A stretch of 31,196 bases of DNA from DASPLH01 sp035627675 (GCA_035627675.1 DASPLH010000117.1:1-31196); one strand, 5' to 3'. Counted from the stretch's first letter, positions 17,670 to 26,408 are shown. Numbers and translations: made by a program. Notes: generated from the letters alone by a model not told the origin.

Positions 17670-17765
17670 TCGTATCTCCCCGGCTGTTGCCCGCCACGCG
17701 ACGGCCGGCGCACTGAGACATGAAGTCATGCTTCCAGGCGCCGATTGTCTTACCTGGAGATACCC

Positions 17766-18446
17766 GTGAATCAACCTCACGTGCTCGTGCTTACCGACGA
17801 TGCGGACTTCCCCCAAGCCCTTTTGTCGCGGTGGCAACAGGAGCGGATCGTGCCTGCCTTCACCGTGCTCGGCAGCGATGCCCTGCATGGACCGACAGCG
17901 CCCGAATGCGACCTGGCCATCGTTGGCCCGGTACGTAGTGGACGCCTCACGCCGGTCTTGAAGACTCTCGATGCCGCGGCGCGCCCGACCATTTGCATGG
18001 TGGAGCCTTCGGCGGCTGACGCCCTGCGCAGGAACTTCGCCCGCGTGCTGGTCACGCGGCAGGCCGAAGAATGGGACGACCTGCTGGTGCTGATCGCCAT
18101 CGAGTCGCTGCGCCGCATAGAGGCCACGCACCGCGCTCGCCGCGCCGAGCAGGCTGCGGCCAAGTTGCAGCACAACGCCGCGCTCGGCCAGTACATGCTC
18201 GAGGTAAGGCACAGTCTCAACAACGCGCTGACCTCGGTGCTGGGTAATGCGGAACTGCTGTTGCTCGAGCCTGACCGGTTCAATAAGCAGGTCCGCGAAC
18301 AAATTGAGACGATCCACACGATGTCGCTGAGGATCCACGAAACGCTGTACCGCTTCTCCTCGCTGGAGAACGAAATGCAGTTCGCTGAGAAACAGTCTCA
18401 AGCTGAGACCGCGTCATGGCCGAACGCCGCGGCGGCCGGGGCCTAG
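17766..18446 (+). CDS. HisKA-only protein with degenerate receiver-like N-terminus
   Basis: 226 aa from the GTG at 17766, which has GGAG 6 nt upstream (a TTG at 17745 is the longest alternative). Residues 1-110 have a receiver-like rhythm (HVLVLTDDADFPQALL) but no convincing phospho-acceptor Asp. Residues about 125-205 resemble a HisKA dimerisation helix pair with H149 in VRHSLNNALTSVLGNAELL. There is no HATPase domain, so it cannot autophosphorylate. It could be a phosphotransfer dimer or a kinase regulator. The 3' end of the gene contains the inverted repeat at 18395-18409. Confidence 0.75.
   Translation: MNQPHVLVLTDDADFPQALLSRWQQERIVPAFTVLGSDALHGPTAPECDLAIVGPVRSGRLTPVLKTLDAAARPTICMVEPSAADALRRNFARVLVTRQAEEWDDLLVLIAIESLRRIEATHRARRAEQAAAKLQHNAALGQYMLEVRHSLNNALTSVLGNAELLLLEPDRFNKQVREQIETIHTMSLRIHETLYRFSSLENEMQFAEKQSQAETASWPNAAAAGA
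18395..18409. promoter_or_regulatory. Inverted repeat GTCTCA-AGC-TGAGAC, candidate activator site
   Basis: Perfect 6-bp arms and a 3-bp centre, inside the last codons of the preceding gene and centred about 150 bp before the start predicted from the sigma54-like element at 18528. A half-site TGAGAC follows at 18508-18513. Confidence 0.5.
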
Positions 18447-18527
18447 CCCTGGCCACAAGTCGGCGTAAGTGCCGATGGAAGTATGACTTAGATCGTGTTA
18501 CGGAAGATGAGACGCAAGCTGGTTCTT

Positions 18528-18543
18528 TGGGCAAGCAATTGCT
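18528..18543 (+). promoter_or_regulatory. Candidate sigma54 promoter before the second cheY
   Basis: TGGGCAAGCAATTGCT: correct GG-N10-GC spacing and a perfect TTGCT -12, but a poor -24 beyond TGG. The predicted start near 18554 leaves a leader of about 29 nt to the TTG start codon at 18583. It is weaker than the element at 17654. Confidence 0.42.
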
Positions 18544-18582
18544 TTGAGTTCTACGGATAGCTCTGCGTAGTGAGGTTCGAAC

Positions 18583-18954
18583 TTGTCTGGCTTGAAAAAG
18601 GTCCTGATCGTTGACGACTCGCAGGCGGAAATCCGCCTGATGGAGTCCTTCCTGGAGCAGGCGGGGTACTGGGCAGTCTCGCTGAATGACCCCACGCGGC
18701 TCGAGCAGACGATCGACGTCGAACGTCCCTCGCTCATCCTGCTGGACGTAGTTATGCCGCAACGGAACGGTTTCCAGGCGTGTCGCGAATTGAAGGGCAG
18801 CAATACATATTCGGCGATTCCTATCGTGGTCGTCAGTTCGAAGAATCTCGACAGCGACAAGTTCTGGGCGCGGCAGCAGGGAGCAGACGGGTACGTGGTG
18901 AAGCCTTTCACCCGCGACCAGTTGATCGGCGAAGTGCAGCGAGTAATTGGATAA
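18583..18954 (+). CDS. CheY/PilG-like response regulator
   Basis: 123 aa, a single receiver with VDDS at the N-terminus, phospho-Asp54 (LLDVVMP), Ser84 (VVSSK) and Lys107 (VVKPF). The start codon is TTG, supported by GAGG 7 nt upstream. The sequence style (VLIVDDSQAEIRLMESFLEQAGY) and its place before cheW, mcp and cheR recall pilG/pilH of Pil-Chp systems. It opens the compact part of the second operon, with 15 bp to the next gene. Confidence 0.9.
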   Translation: MSGLKKVLIVDDSQAEIRLMESFLEQAGYWAVSLNDPTRLEQTIDVERPSLILLDVVMPQRNGFQACRELKGSNTYSAIPIVVVSSKNLDSDKFWARQQGADGYVVKPFTRDQLIGEVQRVIG

Positions 18955-18969
18955 GCGGCGATAACGAAC

Positions 18970-19527
18970 GTGGAACAGAACACCAACAACCCGACGAGCG
19001 CGGAAGCGGCTGAACTGGCCGCGCAGGCCGCCGCGGCTCTCGACGGCGAACTTGCCGTCGCCGGCGATCTCGCCCCGCGCCCCGAACTGCCGTCGAAGCA
19101 GTACTGCGTCTTCCGCGCCGGCCGCGAGCGTTTCTCGCTGGACGTGCTCGACGTGGAAGAGGTGGTCGAGTGGCCCAAGCTGACTCGCATCCCGCTGGGC
19201 CCGCCGTTTCTCATCGGCGTGTTCAACCTGCGCGGGTCCATCGTTGCGGTGATCGATATCGCGTTCACGGAGGTAAGGCGTTCCGACCTGCCTCCGAAGC
19301 ACGTGGTTGTCGCGTGTCTCGAGGGAGAAGGCGACCAGGGCGACGTTCGGCTGGGAATCGCCGCCGATGAAGTGATTGGGACCTTCACCACCACCGAGCC
19401 GCTGCTGGTGGATGAAGCCCCGAAAGATGTCCCGCACTGCGCGGGGATGCTGAAACACGAGGACCGCCTGGCACTGGCGCTGGACTTGAAGCGACTGACG
19501 CAGACGTTCCCCGTGCCGGTGATCTGA
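18970..19527 (+). CDS. cheW: CheW/PilI-like coupling protein
   Basis: 185 aa, GTG start. A disordered Ala/Glu-rich N-terminal extension of about 40 residues precedes a CheW domain with the core GVFNLRGSIVAVIDIA. It couples the downstream PilJ-like MCP to the CheA hybrid, by analogy with PilI. Confidence 0.92.
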   Translation: MEQNTNNPTSAEAAELAAQAAAALDGELAVAGDLAPRPELPSKQYCVFRAGRERFSLDVLDVEEVVEWPKLTRIPLGPPFLIGVFNLRGSIVAVIDIAFTEVRRSDLPPKHVVVACLEGEGDQGDVRLGIAADEVIGTFTTTEPLLVDEAPKDVPHCAGMLKHEDRLALALDLKRLTQTFPVPVI

Positions 19528-19538
19528 GACTGTCGTCA

Positions 19539-19658
19539 GTCGTCGGTCGTTGGCCGTCAGGATTAGTGGTGCGAGACCGCACCGTGTAGTTAGAAGTTGC
19601 TGAGAGGGAACGAACGGTTGTTGTCTTGTCGTCTCCACACGGGCTGACGACCGACGAC
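19539..19658. repeat. Inverted and tandem short repeats in the cheW-mcp spacer
   Basis: The 150-bp spacer 19528-19677 holds a CGTC-rich tract and a 12-nt inverted repeat (GTCGTCGGTCGT at 19539-19550, its complement at 19647-19658). Between them is a hairpin GGTGCG-AGAC-CGCACC (19568-19583). There is no U-tract, so it is not a standard terminator. It could be a processing site or an extragenic repeat. Confidence 0.6.
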
Positions 19659-19677
19659 CGCCGTTCTGGAGGCCGCC

Positions 19678-21099
19678 ATGAAAGGTCGTATCAATTCGAC
19701 GATTGCAATGCTGGTCGTCGTGAATCTTGTTGCCCTGTTTGCCGTGCTGGCGCTGAGTTTCTCGGCGGGCGCGCAATCGAAGGGAATGTCCGTGCTGGAC
19801 TTCGGCCAGATGACCCCCGGCTCGGGCATGCGCCTGCTCGCGGCGATTGCCGTGTCGCTGTTGGTGGGCATCGGCGTCTGGTTCTCGCTGAGCAACAAGA
19901 TCGCGGCTCCCGTCAGCCGGTTGGCGGAGTTCTCCGAGCGCTTCGCCGCCGGAGACTACAAGGCGCGCCTTGAGGCCGACGGTTCCGACGACTTCGCGTA
20001 CATCGCGCAGAACTTCAACCGGTCGTCGGAGAAGGTGTCGAAGGCGGTCTTCAACAACGAAGCGCAGGACACGCTGCAGCGCAGCGTCACCGACTTTCTG
20101 ACGATCGTCAGCCAGATTGCCCGCGGCGACCTCACGCTGCGCGGCAAGGTCACGAACGACGCGCTGGGCAACGTGGTGGACTCGGTCAACTACATGCTCG
20201 ACAACTTCACGAAGGTGCTCGAGCGCGTCCGCAACGCCGCCATCGACGTTTCCAGCAGCGCCAACCAGATCCTTGTCGCCTCCGAGGAAATGGCTAACGG
20301 CGCCACGCAGCAGGACCAGGAAATCACCAACACGTCGAGCGCGGTGGAAGAGCTGACGGTCTCGATGAAGCAGGTGTCCAACAACGCGGAAGCCAGCGCG
20401 GAAGCCGCGCGCCGCGCGCTCGACGCCGCCGAGCAGGGAAACCGCGCCGTGCGCGACACGCTGGAAGGCATGCAGCGCATTCGCGCCTCCGTGCAGGCCA
20501 CGGCCAAGAAGATCAAATCGCTTGGCGACCGTTCGCTGGAGATCAGCGAGATCATCAACGTCATCAACGACATCACCGAACAGACGAACCTGCTCGCGCT
20601 CAATGCGGCCATCGAGGCCGCCCGCGCCGGTGAGGCGGGACGCGGTTTCGCCGTCGTCGCCGACGAGGTCCGCAAGCTCGCCGAACACAGCCGCACCGCC
20701 ACGAAGGACATCGCCGCGCTGATCAAGGCGATCCAGGCCGAAACGAACGAAGCCGTCGTCGTCATGGAAGAGGGCACGCGCGAAGTGGAAGTCGGGGCGC
20801 GACTGGCGGACGAGGCCGGCAAGGCGCTGGCCGCAATCTCGAGCGTCGTGCGTCAGTCCGCCGAACTCGTGCAGGAGATTTCACTCGCGTCGAAGCAGCA
20901 GGTGCGCGGCACCGAAGGCGTTGCAAACGCGATGCAGATCATCTCGAACATCACGCGGCAGACCTCGCAAGGCGCGCGACAGACCGCGCGCACGGTCGAG
21001 CAGATGGTGAAACTCAGCGAGCAGCTCAACGAAGCCCTGTCGCAATTCCGCATCAACGCCGGTCCGGCGCGCGAGATGGCGGCAGCCGGCAGCCGGTAG
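19678..21099 (+). CDS. mcp: PilJ-like methyl-accepting chemotaxis protein
   Basis: 473 aa, GGAGG 6 nt before the ATG. TM1 about 8-30 and TM2 about 57-75 enclose a periplasmic loop of only about 25 residues, too small for a folded ligand-binding domain. Then HAMP (76-128), a second HAMP-like unit (about 140-190, IARGDLTLRGKV), and the signalling domain with an intact tip (TEQTNLLALNAAIEAARAGE). It probably senses through the membrane, through a partner or via cytoplasmic signals rather than a direct periplasmic ligand. Confidence 0.94.
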   Translation: MKGRINSTIAMLVVVNLVALFAVLALSFSAGAQSKGMSVLDFGQMTPGSGMRLLAAIAVSLLVGIGVWFSLSNKIAAPVSRLAEFSERFAAGDYKARLEADGSDDFAYIAQNFNRSSEKVSKAVFNNEAQDTLQRSVTDFLTIVSQIARGDLTLRGKVTNDALGNVVDSVNYMLDNFTKVLERVRNAAIDVSSSANQILVASEEMANGATQQDQEITNTSSAVEELTVSMKQVSNNAEASAEAARRALDAAEQGNRAVRDTLEGMQRIRASVQATAKKIKSLGDRSLEISEIINVINDITEQTNLLALNAAIEAARAGEAGRGFAVVADEVRKLAEHSRTATKDIAALIKAIQAETNEAVVVMEEGTREVEVGARLADEAGKALAAISSVVRQSAELVQEISLASKQQVRGTEGVANAMQIISNITRQTSQGARQTARTVEQMVKLSEQLNEALSQFRINAGPAREMAAAGSR

Positions 21100-21129
21100 T
21101 CACAACTGTTTCGTTGTCAGGTGTCCTGA

Positions 21130-22011
21130 ATGGCAGAGAAAATCGTCAACGCGGTCGTGACCGAACACGAGCTTTCGGAGATCCGTACGCTGATCGAACA
21201 GCGTTCGGGCATACTCTTCGACAGCTCGCGTGAACGATTTTTCTCTACACGCGTGCGCGAGCACATGGAGCTTCGCCGCCTGAGCTATGGGGCCGAACTG
21301 CTGCGCCTGGTGCGCGGCTCCAACGTCGAATACGACGCGATGCTCGAACGCCTGCTGACGCAGGAGACGCGTTTCTATCGCTACCCGGAATCCTTCGCCG
21401 CTCTCGAGAAGAAAGTCGTGCCCGAGATGCACATGAAGAAGTTCTGGGAGAACCCGCGCACGCTGCGCATCTGGAGCGCGGGGTGTTCCACGGGCGAGGA
21501 GCCTTACTCGATCGCCATCAGCCTCTCCGACACGCTGGAGTTCGCGGAGGCGTGGAACATCAGCATTCTCGCCACGGACATCAGCAAGCAGGCGCTGCAA
21601 CACGCGGAACGCGGAGTGTATCCGCGCCGCGTCCTCGAGAATCTCTCGCCCAAGCAGCTGGAGACGTACTTCACCAGGGTCGGCGAGCAGTTCATGGTGA
21701 AGCCGAAGATCCGCAACATGGTGTCGTTTGCGCCGCTGAACCTCGCGCAGGCCGTGTACATGGGCCGCTTCGACGTGATCTTCTGCAAGAACGTCCTCAT
21801 CTATTTCAGCGACGAGCGCCGAGCGCAACTGATCCAGCGCTTCTTCGAATATCTCGAGCCCGGCGGCTATCTCTTCCTCGGACACGCGGAATCCGCCGCG
21901 GGACTGCCGGTCAAGTTCAACCAGATCGTTCATAACGGCGCGCGGCTGCTTCAGAAGCCGCTGAACATGAACATGCCCCTGGCGCGCGTGGCCTCGGAGG
22001 AACAGCAATGA
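21130..22011 (+). CDS. cheR: MCP methyltransferase CheR (second copy)
   Basis: 293 aa. CheR N-domain, then QETRFYRYP (in place of NETSFFRN) and the SAM motif IWSAGCSTGEEPYSIA (about 116-131), and VIFCKNVLIYF. It lacks the Pro-rich insertion seen in the first CheR. Its stop overlaps the cheA ATG (ATGA). It would methylate the PilJ-like MCP just upstream. Confidence 0.96.
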   Translation: MAEKIVNAVVTEHELSEIRTLIEQRSGILFDSSRERFFSTRVREHMELRRLSYGAELLRLVRGSNVEYDAMLERLLTQETRFYRYPESFAALEKKVVPEMHMKKFWENPRTLRIWSAGCSTGEEPYSIAISLSDTLEFAEAWNISILATDISKQALQHAERGVYPRRVLENLSPKQLETYFTRVGEQFMVKPKIRNMVSFAPLNLAQAVYMGRFDVIFCKNVLIYFSDERRAQLIQRFFEYLEPGGYLFLGHAESAAGLPVKFNQIVHNGARLLQKPLNMNMPLARVASEEQQ

Positions 22012-25000
22012 ACGGACCGACCCCAGAGATGGTCGAGCTGTTCCTGCAGGAGGCCTCCGAGCACCTCCAGTTCCTGCGCGAGTACTCGGGCATCTTGCAG
22101 GACCCGTATCCCGCGCCGGACGACATCGAGCGGCTCTACATCTCGGCCCATGGACTGGCCGGCACGGCCGGGACATACGGCTACAAACTTTTCGCCGAGA
22201 TCGCGAGCAAGCTGGCTCACATCTTCCAGTACGCGATGAACGCCAGCATCAGCCCTGAGACGGCTGCGCCGCTAGTCGAGTTCATCTACGAAGGCGTAGC
22301 TGTGCTCGAGTCCGACCTGCTGATGGTCAGCGCCAACGGCGTTGAATCGCAGGAAGACGTTGACGCGTTCAAGCAGAAGTATCCGTTTGCATTCCAGACC
22401 GCGGCACAGGCTGCCGCTGCGCAGGAAGCGGATCATGCACCCGAGGCTGCACCCGAGCCGGTTGCTGCCAGAGCCGTGGAGCCCGCGCCGCCAGCCGCTC
22501 CCGCACCGCAGGCTTCGGTCGAAGCTGCGCCTGCGCAGCCGGTTGAGTTCGTAACTCCGGAGGCGCCGGCCGTATCCGCACCTCCGCAGCCAGTTGCCGG
22601 GGCGACGCACGCGATCGACTTCGCGGCCATCCCCGATCTTGAGATCGACGGCGATCTTCCGGAAGAGATTCTTGAGTTCTTCGTGCCCGAGGTGGAAGAG
22701 CATCTCCAGATCGTTACGGAGTGTCTGCTCAACCTCGAGGCCAATCCGAACCAGGACGACATCCACCGGCTCTTCCGCGCGATGCACACCATCAAGGGTT
22801 CGGCCGCGCAGGTGGGGCTGCATCGCATCTCGACCATCGCGCACCGCGCCGAAGATCTCGTGGGACGCCTGCGCGATGGCCTGCTGCGTCCGAGCGCGCA
22901 GATCGTGGACCTTTGTCTTGAATCGGTCGATGCGCTGAAGAAATCGCTCTACCGCCAGTGGCCTAACGAAGCGACATTCCAGTCGTCGGCGAAATCGCTC
23001 ATCGCGCGCATCGATCGCTTCGTGCCCGCCGATGACGAAGAGCCCGCCGACAGCGCGGCAGCTCCTTCACCGGCTACGGGCACCGATCCGGCTACGGCCG
23101 CTCCGCAGACGATTTCGGCTTCCGCGCCGGTTGCGGCCGACCAGCCTGAGCAGACCGCGCAGGCGGATTCGGTAGAGGCCATCATCAAGTCCGAGCCGGA
23201 GCCCGAGGCCGAAGAGCCCATCGTGGGCGCGATCAAGCGCGATGCTCCGGTCGGAGTTCCGCAATCGAAGTCGGTGCGCATCGCGCTCGAGCGCCTCGAC
23301 CGCATGATGAACGCGGTCGGCGAACTCGTCATCAACCGTACGCGTATGTTCGGGCGTCTCGCCGAGCTCGAACGCCTCGCCGATGTGCTCAACTTCTCCA
23401 AGGCTCGCATGAGCGACAAGGTCGGCGAGTTCCAGGAGAAATACGAGTTCAGCAAGATACATACGAGCCGCAACGCTCCGGGCCATGTGGCGCCGCTGTT
23501 TACGCCGCTTCCGGACGACGGTTTCGGGCACTATCCGTTCCGCGGCGGGTTCTCGAACTACTCGCACTCGTTCGACAACTCCATGTCGGAGTTCAGCGAA
23601 CTCGAGATGGACCGCTACGACGACTTCGGCATCCTCTCTCGCTCGCTGACGGAGATCTCGGCCGACATCACCGAAGTCCTGACGCAGCTCGACGGCTTCG
23701 TGCGCCGCGTGGATTCCGACATCGACGAGTTCACGAAACTCGCGCACCGGTTGCAGGACGAAATCACGCAGGCGCGGATGGTCCCCATCGGGAACCTCTA
23801 CACGCGCATCTCGCGTACGGTTCGCGACGCGGCAAAGGCCTCGAACAAGCACGTGGAACTCACGCTGGCGGGTGCCGAGACCGAACTCGACAACAACATC
23901 ATCCAGCAGATCGCCGATCCGCTGCTGCACCTGGTCCGCAACTCGGTCGCACACGGCATCGAGCGCAGCGAAGACCGCTACGAGGCCGGCAAACCGGATC
24001 ACGGCAACGTTGCCGTGCGCGCCTACCACCGCGGCAACCACATCTTTATCGAGGTCGAAGACGACGGGCGCGGCATCGACTACGAGCGTGTGCGCCAGGC
24101 GGCAATCGACAGCGGCGCGTTCGCGCCCGACCAGGCGGAACGGCTCAGCGAGCGCGACCTGCTCGAACTGCTGTTTCGTCCGGGATTCTCGACGGCTCCC
24201 CGCAAGACCGAGCTTGCCGGACGCGGCGTAGGACTGGACGTCGTCCGCGCAAACCTCGCGGCGCTGAACGGCGAGATCGAAGTCGAAACGCAGAAGGGGA
24301 TCGGCGCGCGCTTCACGCTGAAGGTGCCGTTGACGCTCATCATCTCGCAGGCGCTGTTCGTGCGCTGCGGCGAGTCGATGTTCGCGCTGCCGTTGGCCTT
24401 CGTCGAGGAAATCCGCCGCATCCGCGACACCGACATCGAAGATGTGGGCGGCAAGCTGCTGACCAAGGTTCGCGACGTCGTCACCGAAGTCGTCCGCCTC
24501 GACGCGCAACTCGGCATTCCGCGCACGGAGCCGGTGAATGGCTGGGACCGCCTTGTGCTCGTCAACGTTGCCGGGCGCCAGGTCGGGATCGTCGTGGAAG
24601 AAGTCGTTCGCAAAGACGAAATCGTCATCAAGAACCTGGGCGAGTACCTGCGCAACGTGAAGTTGTTCCCGGGTGCGACGATCGCTCCCGACGGCAGCCT
24701 GATCCTGCTGGTGGACGTGAACCGCCTCATCATGGGCGACTCGATCGAGCGGCGTCCGCTGATGACGGCCGCCAACGCGGCGCGCATCTTCATGCCGGGA
24801 GCCGCGGCGGTTGCGCTTGGAGAAATTCCTGCGGCTGCGATCGACGTGGTCGAGAAAGAGAAAGTGGTCGTGCTGGCCGACGACTCCATCAGCGTTCGGA
24901 AGTTCGTCGGGCGCATGCTGGAGAAGGCCGGCTACCGCGTGAAGCTGGCGTCCGACGGTCTGGAAGCGCTGGAGATGGTGTCGCAGGCTCCCTGCGACCT

Positions 25001-25259
25001 GGTCGTGACCGACCTCGAGATGCCGCGCACCAACGGATACGAACTGATGCTGCACCTGCGGCAGAGTCCCGAGACGCGGCACATCCCCGTGATGGTGGTG
25101 ACGTCGCGGGCCGGCGCGAAGCACCGCGAGCGCGCGATGAAGGAAGGCGCATCGGCGTTCATGGTGAAGCCCGTGCAGGAAGACCAGTTCATCGCGCAGA
25201 TTCGCCAGTTGATCGGCACCTCGGGACAGGTGAGTGCCGCAGCCGTGGTGGGGAGGTAA
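22008..25259 (+). CDS. cheA: Hybrid CheA with two HPt domains and C-terminal receiver (ChpA-like)
   Basis: 1083 aa. HPt1 (1-110, His48 in SAHGLAGTA), Ala/Pro linker (130-200), HPt2 (215-335, His260 in MHTIKGSAA), acidic/Ala linker (340-415), a long dimerisation hairpin (420-600) interrupted by a Gly/Phe/Tyr/Ser-rich insert (about 486-530), ATPase (Asn645 in RNSVAHG; DDGRGI 685-690; GRGVGLDVV 738-746), CheW-like domain (about 775-910) and receiver (phospho-Asp1002, Lys1054). No P2 is evident. The DRYDDF-type start of the second helix and multiple HPts are typical of Pil-Chp kinases. ChpA of Pseudomonas has more Xpt/Hpt modules, so this is a reduced version. Confidence 0.96.
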   Translation: MNGPTPEMVELFLQEASEHLQFLREYSGILQDPYPAPDDIERLYISAHGLAGTAGTYGYKLFAEIASKLAHIFQYAMNASISPETAAPLVEFIYEGVAVLESDLLMVSANGVESQEDVDAFKQKYPFAFQTAAQAAAAQEADHAPEAAPEPVAARAVEPAPPAAPAPQASVEAAPAQPVEFVTPEAPAVSAPPQPVAGATHAIDFAAIPDLEIDGDLPEEILEFFVPEVEEHLQIVTECLLNLEANPNQDDIHRLFRAMHTIKGSAAQVGLHRISTIAHRAEDLVGRLRDGLLRPSAQIVDLCLESVDALKKSLYRQWPNEATFQSSAKSLIARIDRFVPADDEEPADSAAAPSPATGTDPATAAPQTISASAPVAADQPEQTAQADSVEAIIKSEPEPEAEEPIVGAIKRDAPVGVPQSKSVRIALERLDRMMNAVGELVINRTRMFGRLAELERLADVLNFSKARMSDKVGEFQEKYEFSKIHTSRNAPGHVAPLFTPLPDDGFGHYPFRGGFSNYSHSFDNSMSEFSELEMDRYDDFGILSRSLTEISADITEVLTQLDGFVRRVDSDIDEFTKLAHRLQDEITQARMVPIGNLYTRISRTVRDAAKASNKHVELTLAGAETELDNNIIQQIADPLLHLVRNSVAHGIERSEDRYEAGKPDHGNVAVRAYHRGNHIFIEVEDDGRGIDYERVRQAAIDSGAFAPDQAERLSERDLLELLFRPGFSTAPRKTELAGRGVGLDVVRANLAALNGEIEVETQKGIGARFTLKVPLTLIISQALFVRCGESMFALPLAFVEEIRRIRDTDIEDVGGKLLTKVRDVVTEVVRLDAQLGIPRTEPVNGWDRLVLVNVAGRQVGIVVEEVVRKDEIVIKNLGEYLRNVKLFPGATIAPDGSLILLVDVNRLIMGDSIERRPLMTAANAARIFMPGAAAVALGEIPAAAIDVVEKEKVVVLADDSISVRKFVGRMLEKAGYRVKLASDGLEALEMVSQAPCDLVVTDLEMPRTNGYELMLHLRQSPETRHIPVMVVTSRAGAKHRERAMKEGASAFMVKPVQEDQFIAQIRQLIGTSGQVSAAAVVGR

Positions 25260-25268
25260 GGGAAGAAG

Positions 25269-26408
25269 ATGCTGGCCGGCCAGAAAATCCGGGTGCTGAT
25301 CGTCGACGACTCGGCGTTCATGCGCAAGGTGCTGTTCAGCATTCTGACGGCTGACCCCGGCATTGAGATCGTGGGAGAGGCTCGCGACGGTCGCGACGCC
25401 GTGACACAGGCAGAATCCCTCAAGCCTGACGTGATCACCATGGACATCAACATGCCGCACATGGATGGTCTCCAGGCGACCGAGGTCATCATGTCTTCGC
25501 AGCCGCGCCCGATCGTGATCGTCAGCTCGGAGTCGCGCGACGGGGCGGACATCACGCTGAAGGCGCTCGAACTCGGCGCCATCGACTTTGTCGCCAAGCC
25601 AAGCAGCGGCGTCGATCTCGATATGAACAGCGTGCGGGAAGAACTCGTGCGCAAGATCCGCATGGCCTCGAAGGTTCGCGTCGTGCGCACGGCCACGCGT
25701 TCGAAATTGGGCCACGAGATCGCCAACAGCGCTCCGCGCACGGAGCCGGGTACGGCGCCTGCGCCGTCGAACTCTGCCGATTCCGCGCCCACGAACGGCG
25801 CGAGATGGAATGGCAAGTTTCCGGTGGTCGTGGTTGCGGCCTCCACGGGCGGCCCGGCGACGCTGATGAAGTTCGTTCCGAACTTCCCGAAGAATTTTCC
25901 CGGAGCCGTGCTGCTGGTACAGCACATGCCGGCGGCTTTCACCTCGCAGTTTGCGCAGCAACTCGGGGAGGTCGCTTCGATCCCGGTCAAGGAAGCCGAA
26001 GCCGGAGAGATCGTTCAGGGCGGCATGATGTACGTCTGCCCCGGCTCGCATCACCTGCGCGTCTCGCCCACGGGGCGAATTGTGCTGGATGACGGTCCGC
26101 GCATCAACGGCTACAAGCCGTGTGCCGACGTAACGCTGGAAACCGTCGCGCACTTCGCCGGCCCAATGTCGCTCGGGGTGGTGCTCACCGGCATGGGCAA
26201 CGACGGCAGTCGCGGAGCCCAGGCCATCAAGCAGTTCGGCGGACACGTGATCGCGCAGGACGAAGCAACGTCGGTCATTTTCGGCATGCCTTCGGAGGCC
26301 ATCAAGACCGGCGCCGTGGACCAGGTGCTGCCGATCGACAACATCTTCGGCGCGATCGAGAAGCGCGTGCTGTTCGTTCATGGAGCCGCGAAGGCAGGTG
26401 CCTTGTGA
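25269..26408 (+). CDS. cheB: Protein-glutamate methylesterase CheB (second copy)
   Basis: 379 aa. Receiver with phospho-Asp59 (TMDINMP) and Lys110, an Ala/Pro/Ser linker (about 150-180), and a methylesterase domain with triad Ser192 (AASTGGP), His219 (VQHMPAA) and Asp312 (TGMGNDG). It starts 9 bp after cheA, and its stop overlaps the next GTG start (GTGA). Confidence 0.97.
   Translation: MLAGQKIRVLIVDDSAFMRKVLFSILTADPGIEIVGEARDGRDAVTQAESLKPDVITMDINMPHMDGLQATEVIMSSQPRPIVIVSSESRDGADITLKALELGAIDFVAKPSSGVDLDMNSVREELVRKIRMASKVRVVRTATRSKLGHEIANSAPRTEPGTAPAPSNSADSAPTNGARWNGKFPVVVVAASTGGPATLMKFVPNFPKNFPGAVLLVQHMPAAFTSQFAQQLGEVASIPVKEAEAGEIVQGGMMYVCPGSHHLRVSPTGRIVLDDGPRINGYKPCADVTLETVAHFAGPMSLGVVLTGMGNDGSRGAQAIKQFGGHVIAQDEATSVIFGMPSEAIKTGAVDQVLPIDNIFGAIEKRVLFVHGAAKAGAL

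Noticed and set aside
18452..18467. TGGCCACAAGTCGGCG as a sigma54 promoter
   Set aside because: GG-N10-GC spacing holds but the -12 lacks TT; GG-N10-GC alone is frequent in GC-rich DNA.
19525..19530. TGAGAC at the cheW stop as another regulator half-site
   Set aside because: It is simply the TGA stop followed by GAC, with no second arm nearby.
18280..20688. Long minus-strand open frame of about 800 codons
   Set aside because: Antisense to cheY, cheW and mcp and runs through their spacers; composition is Arg/His/Val-rich and no motif is seen.
23067..26381. Very long minus-strand open frame (over 1100 codons)
   Set aside because: It lies antisense to cheA and cheB, whose domains and catalytic residues are clear. 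Its translation is His/Arg/Asp-rich with no recognisable domain, a usual effect of GC-rich codon bias.
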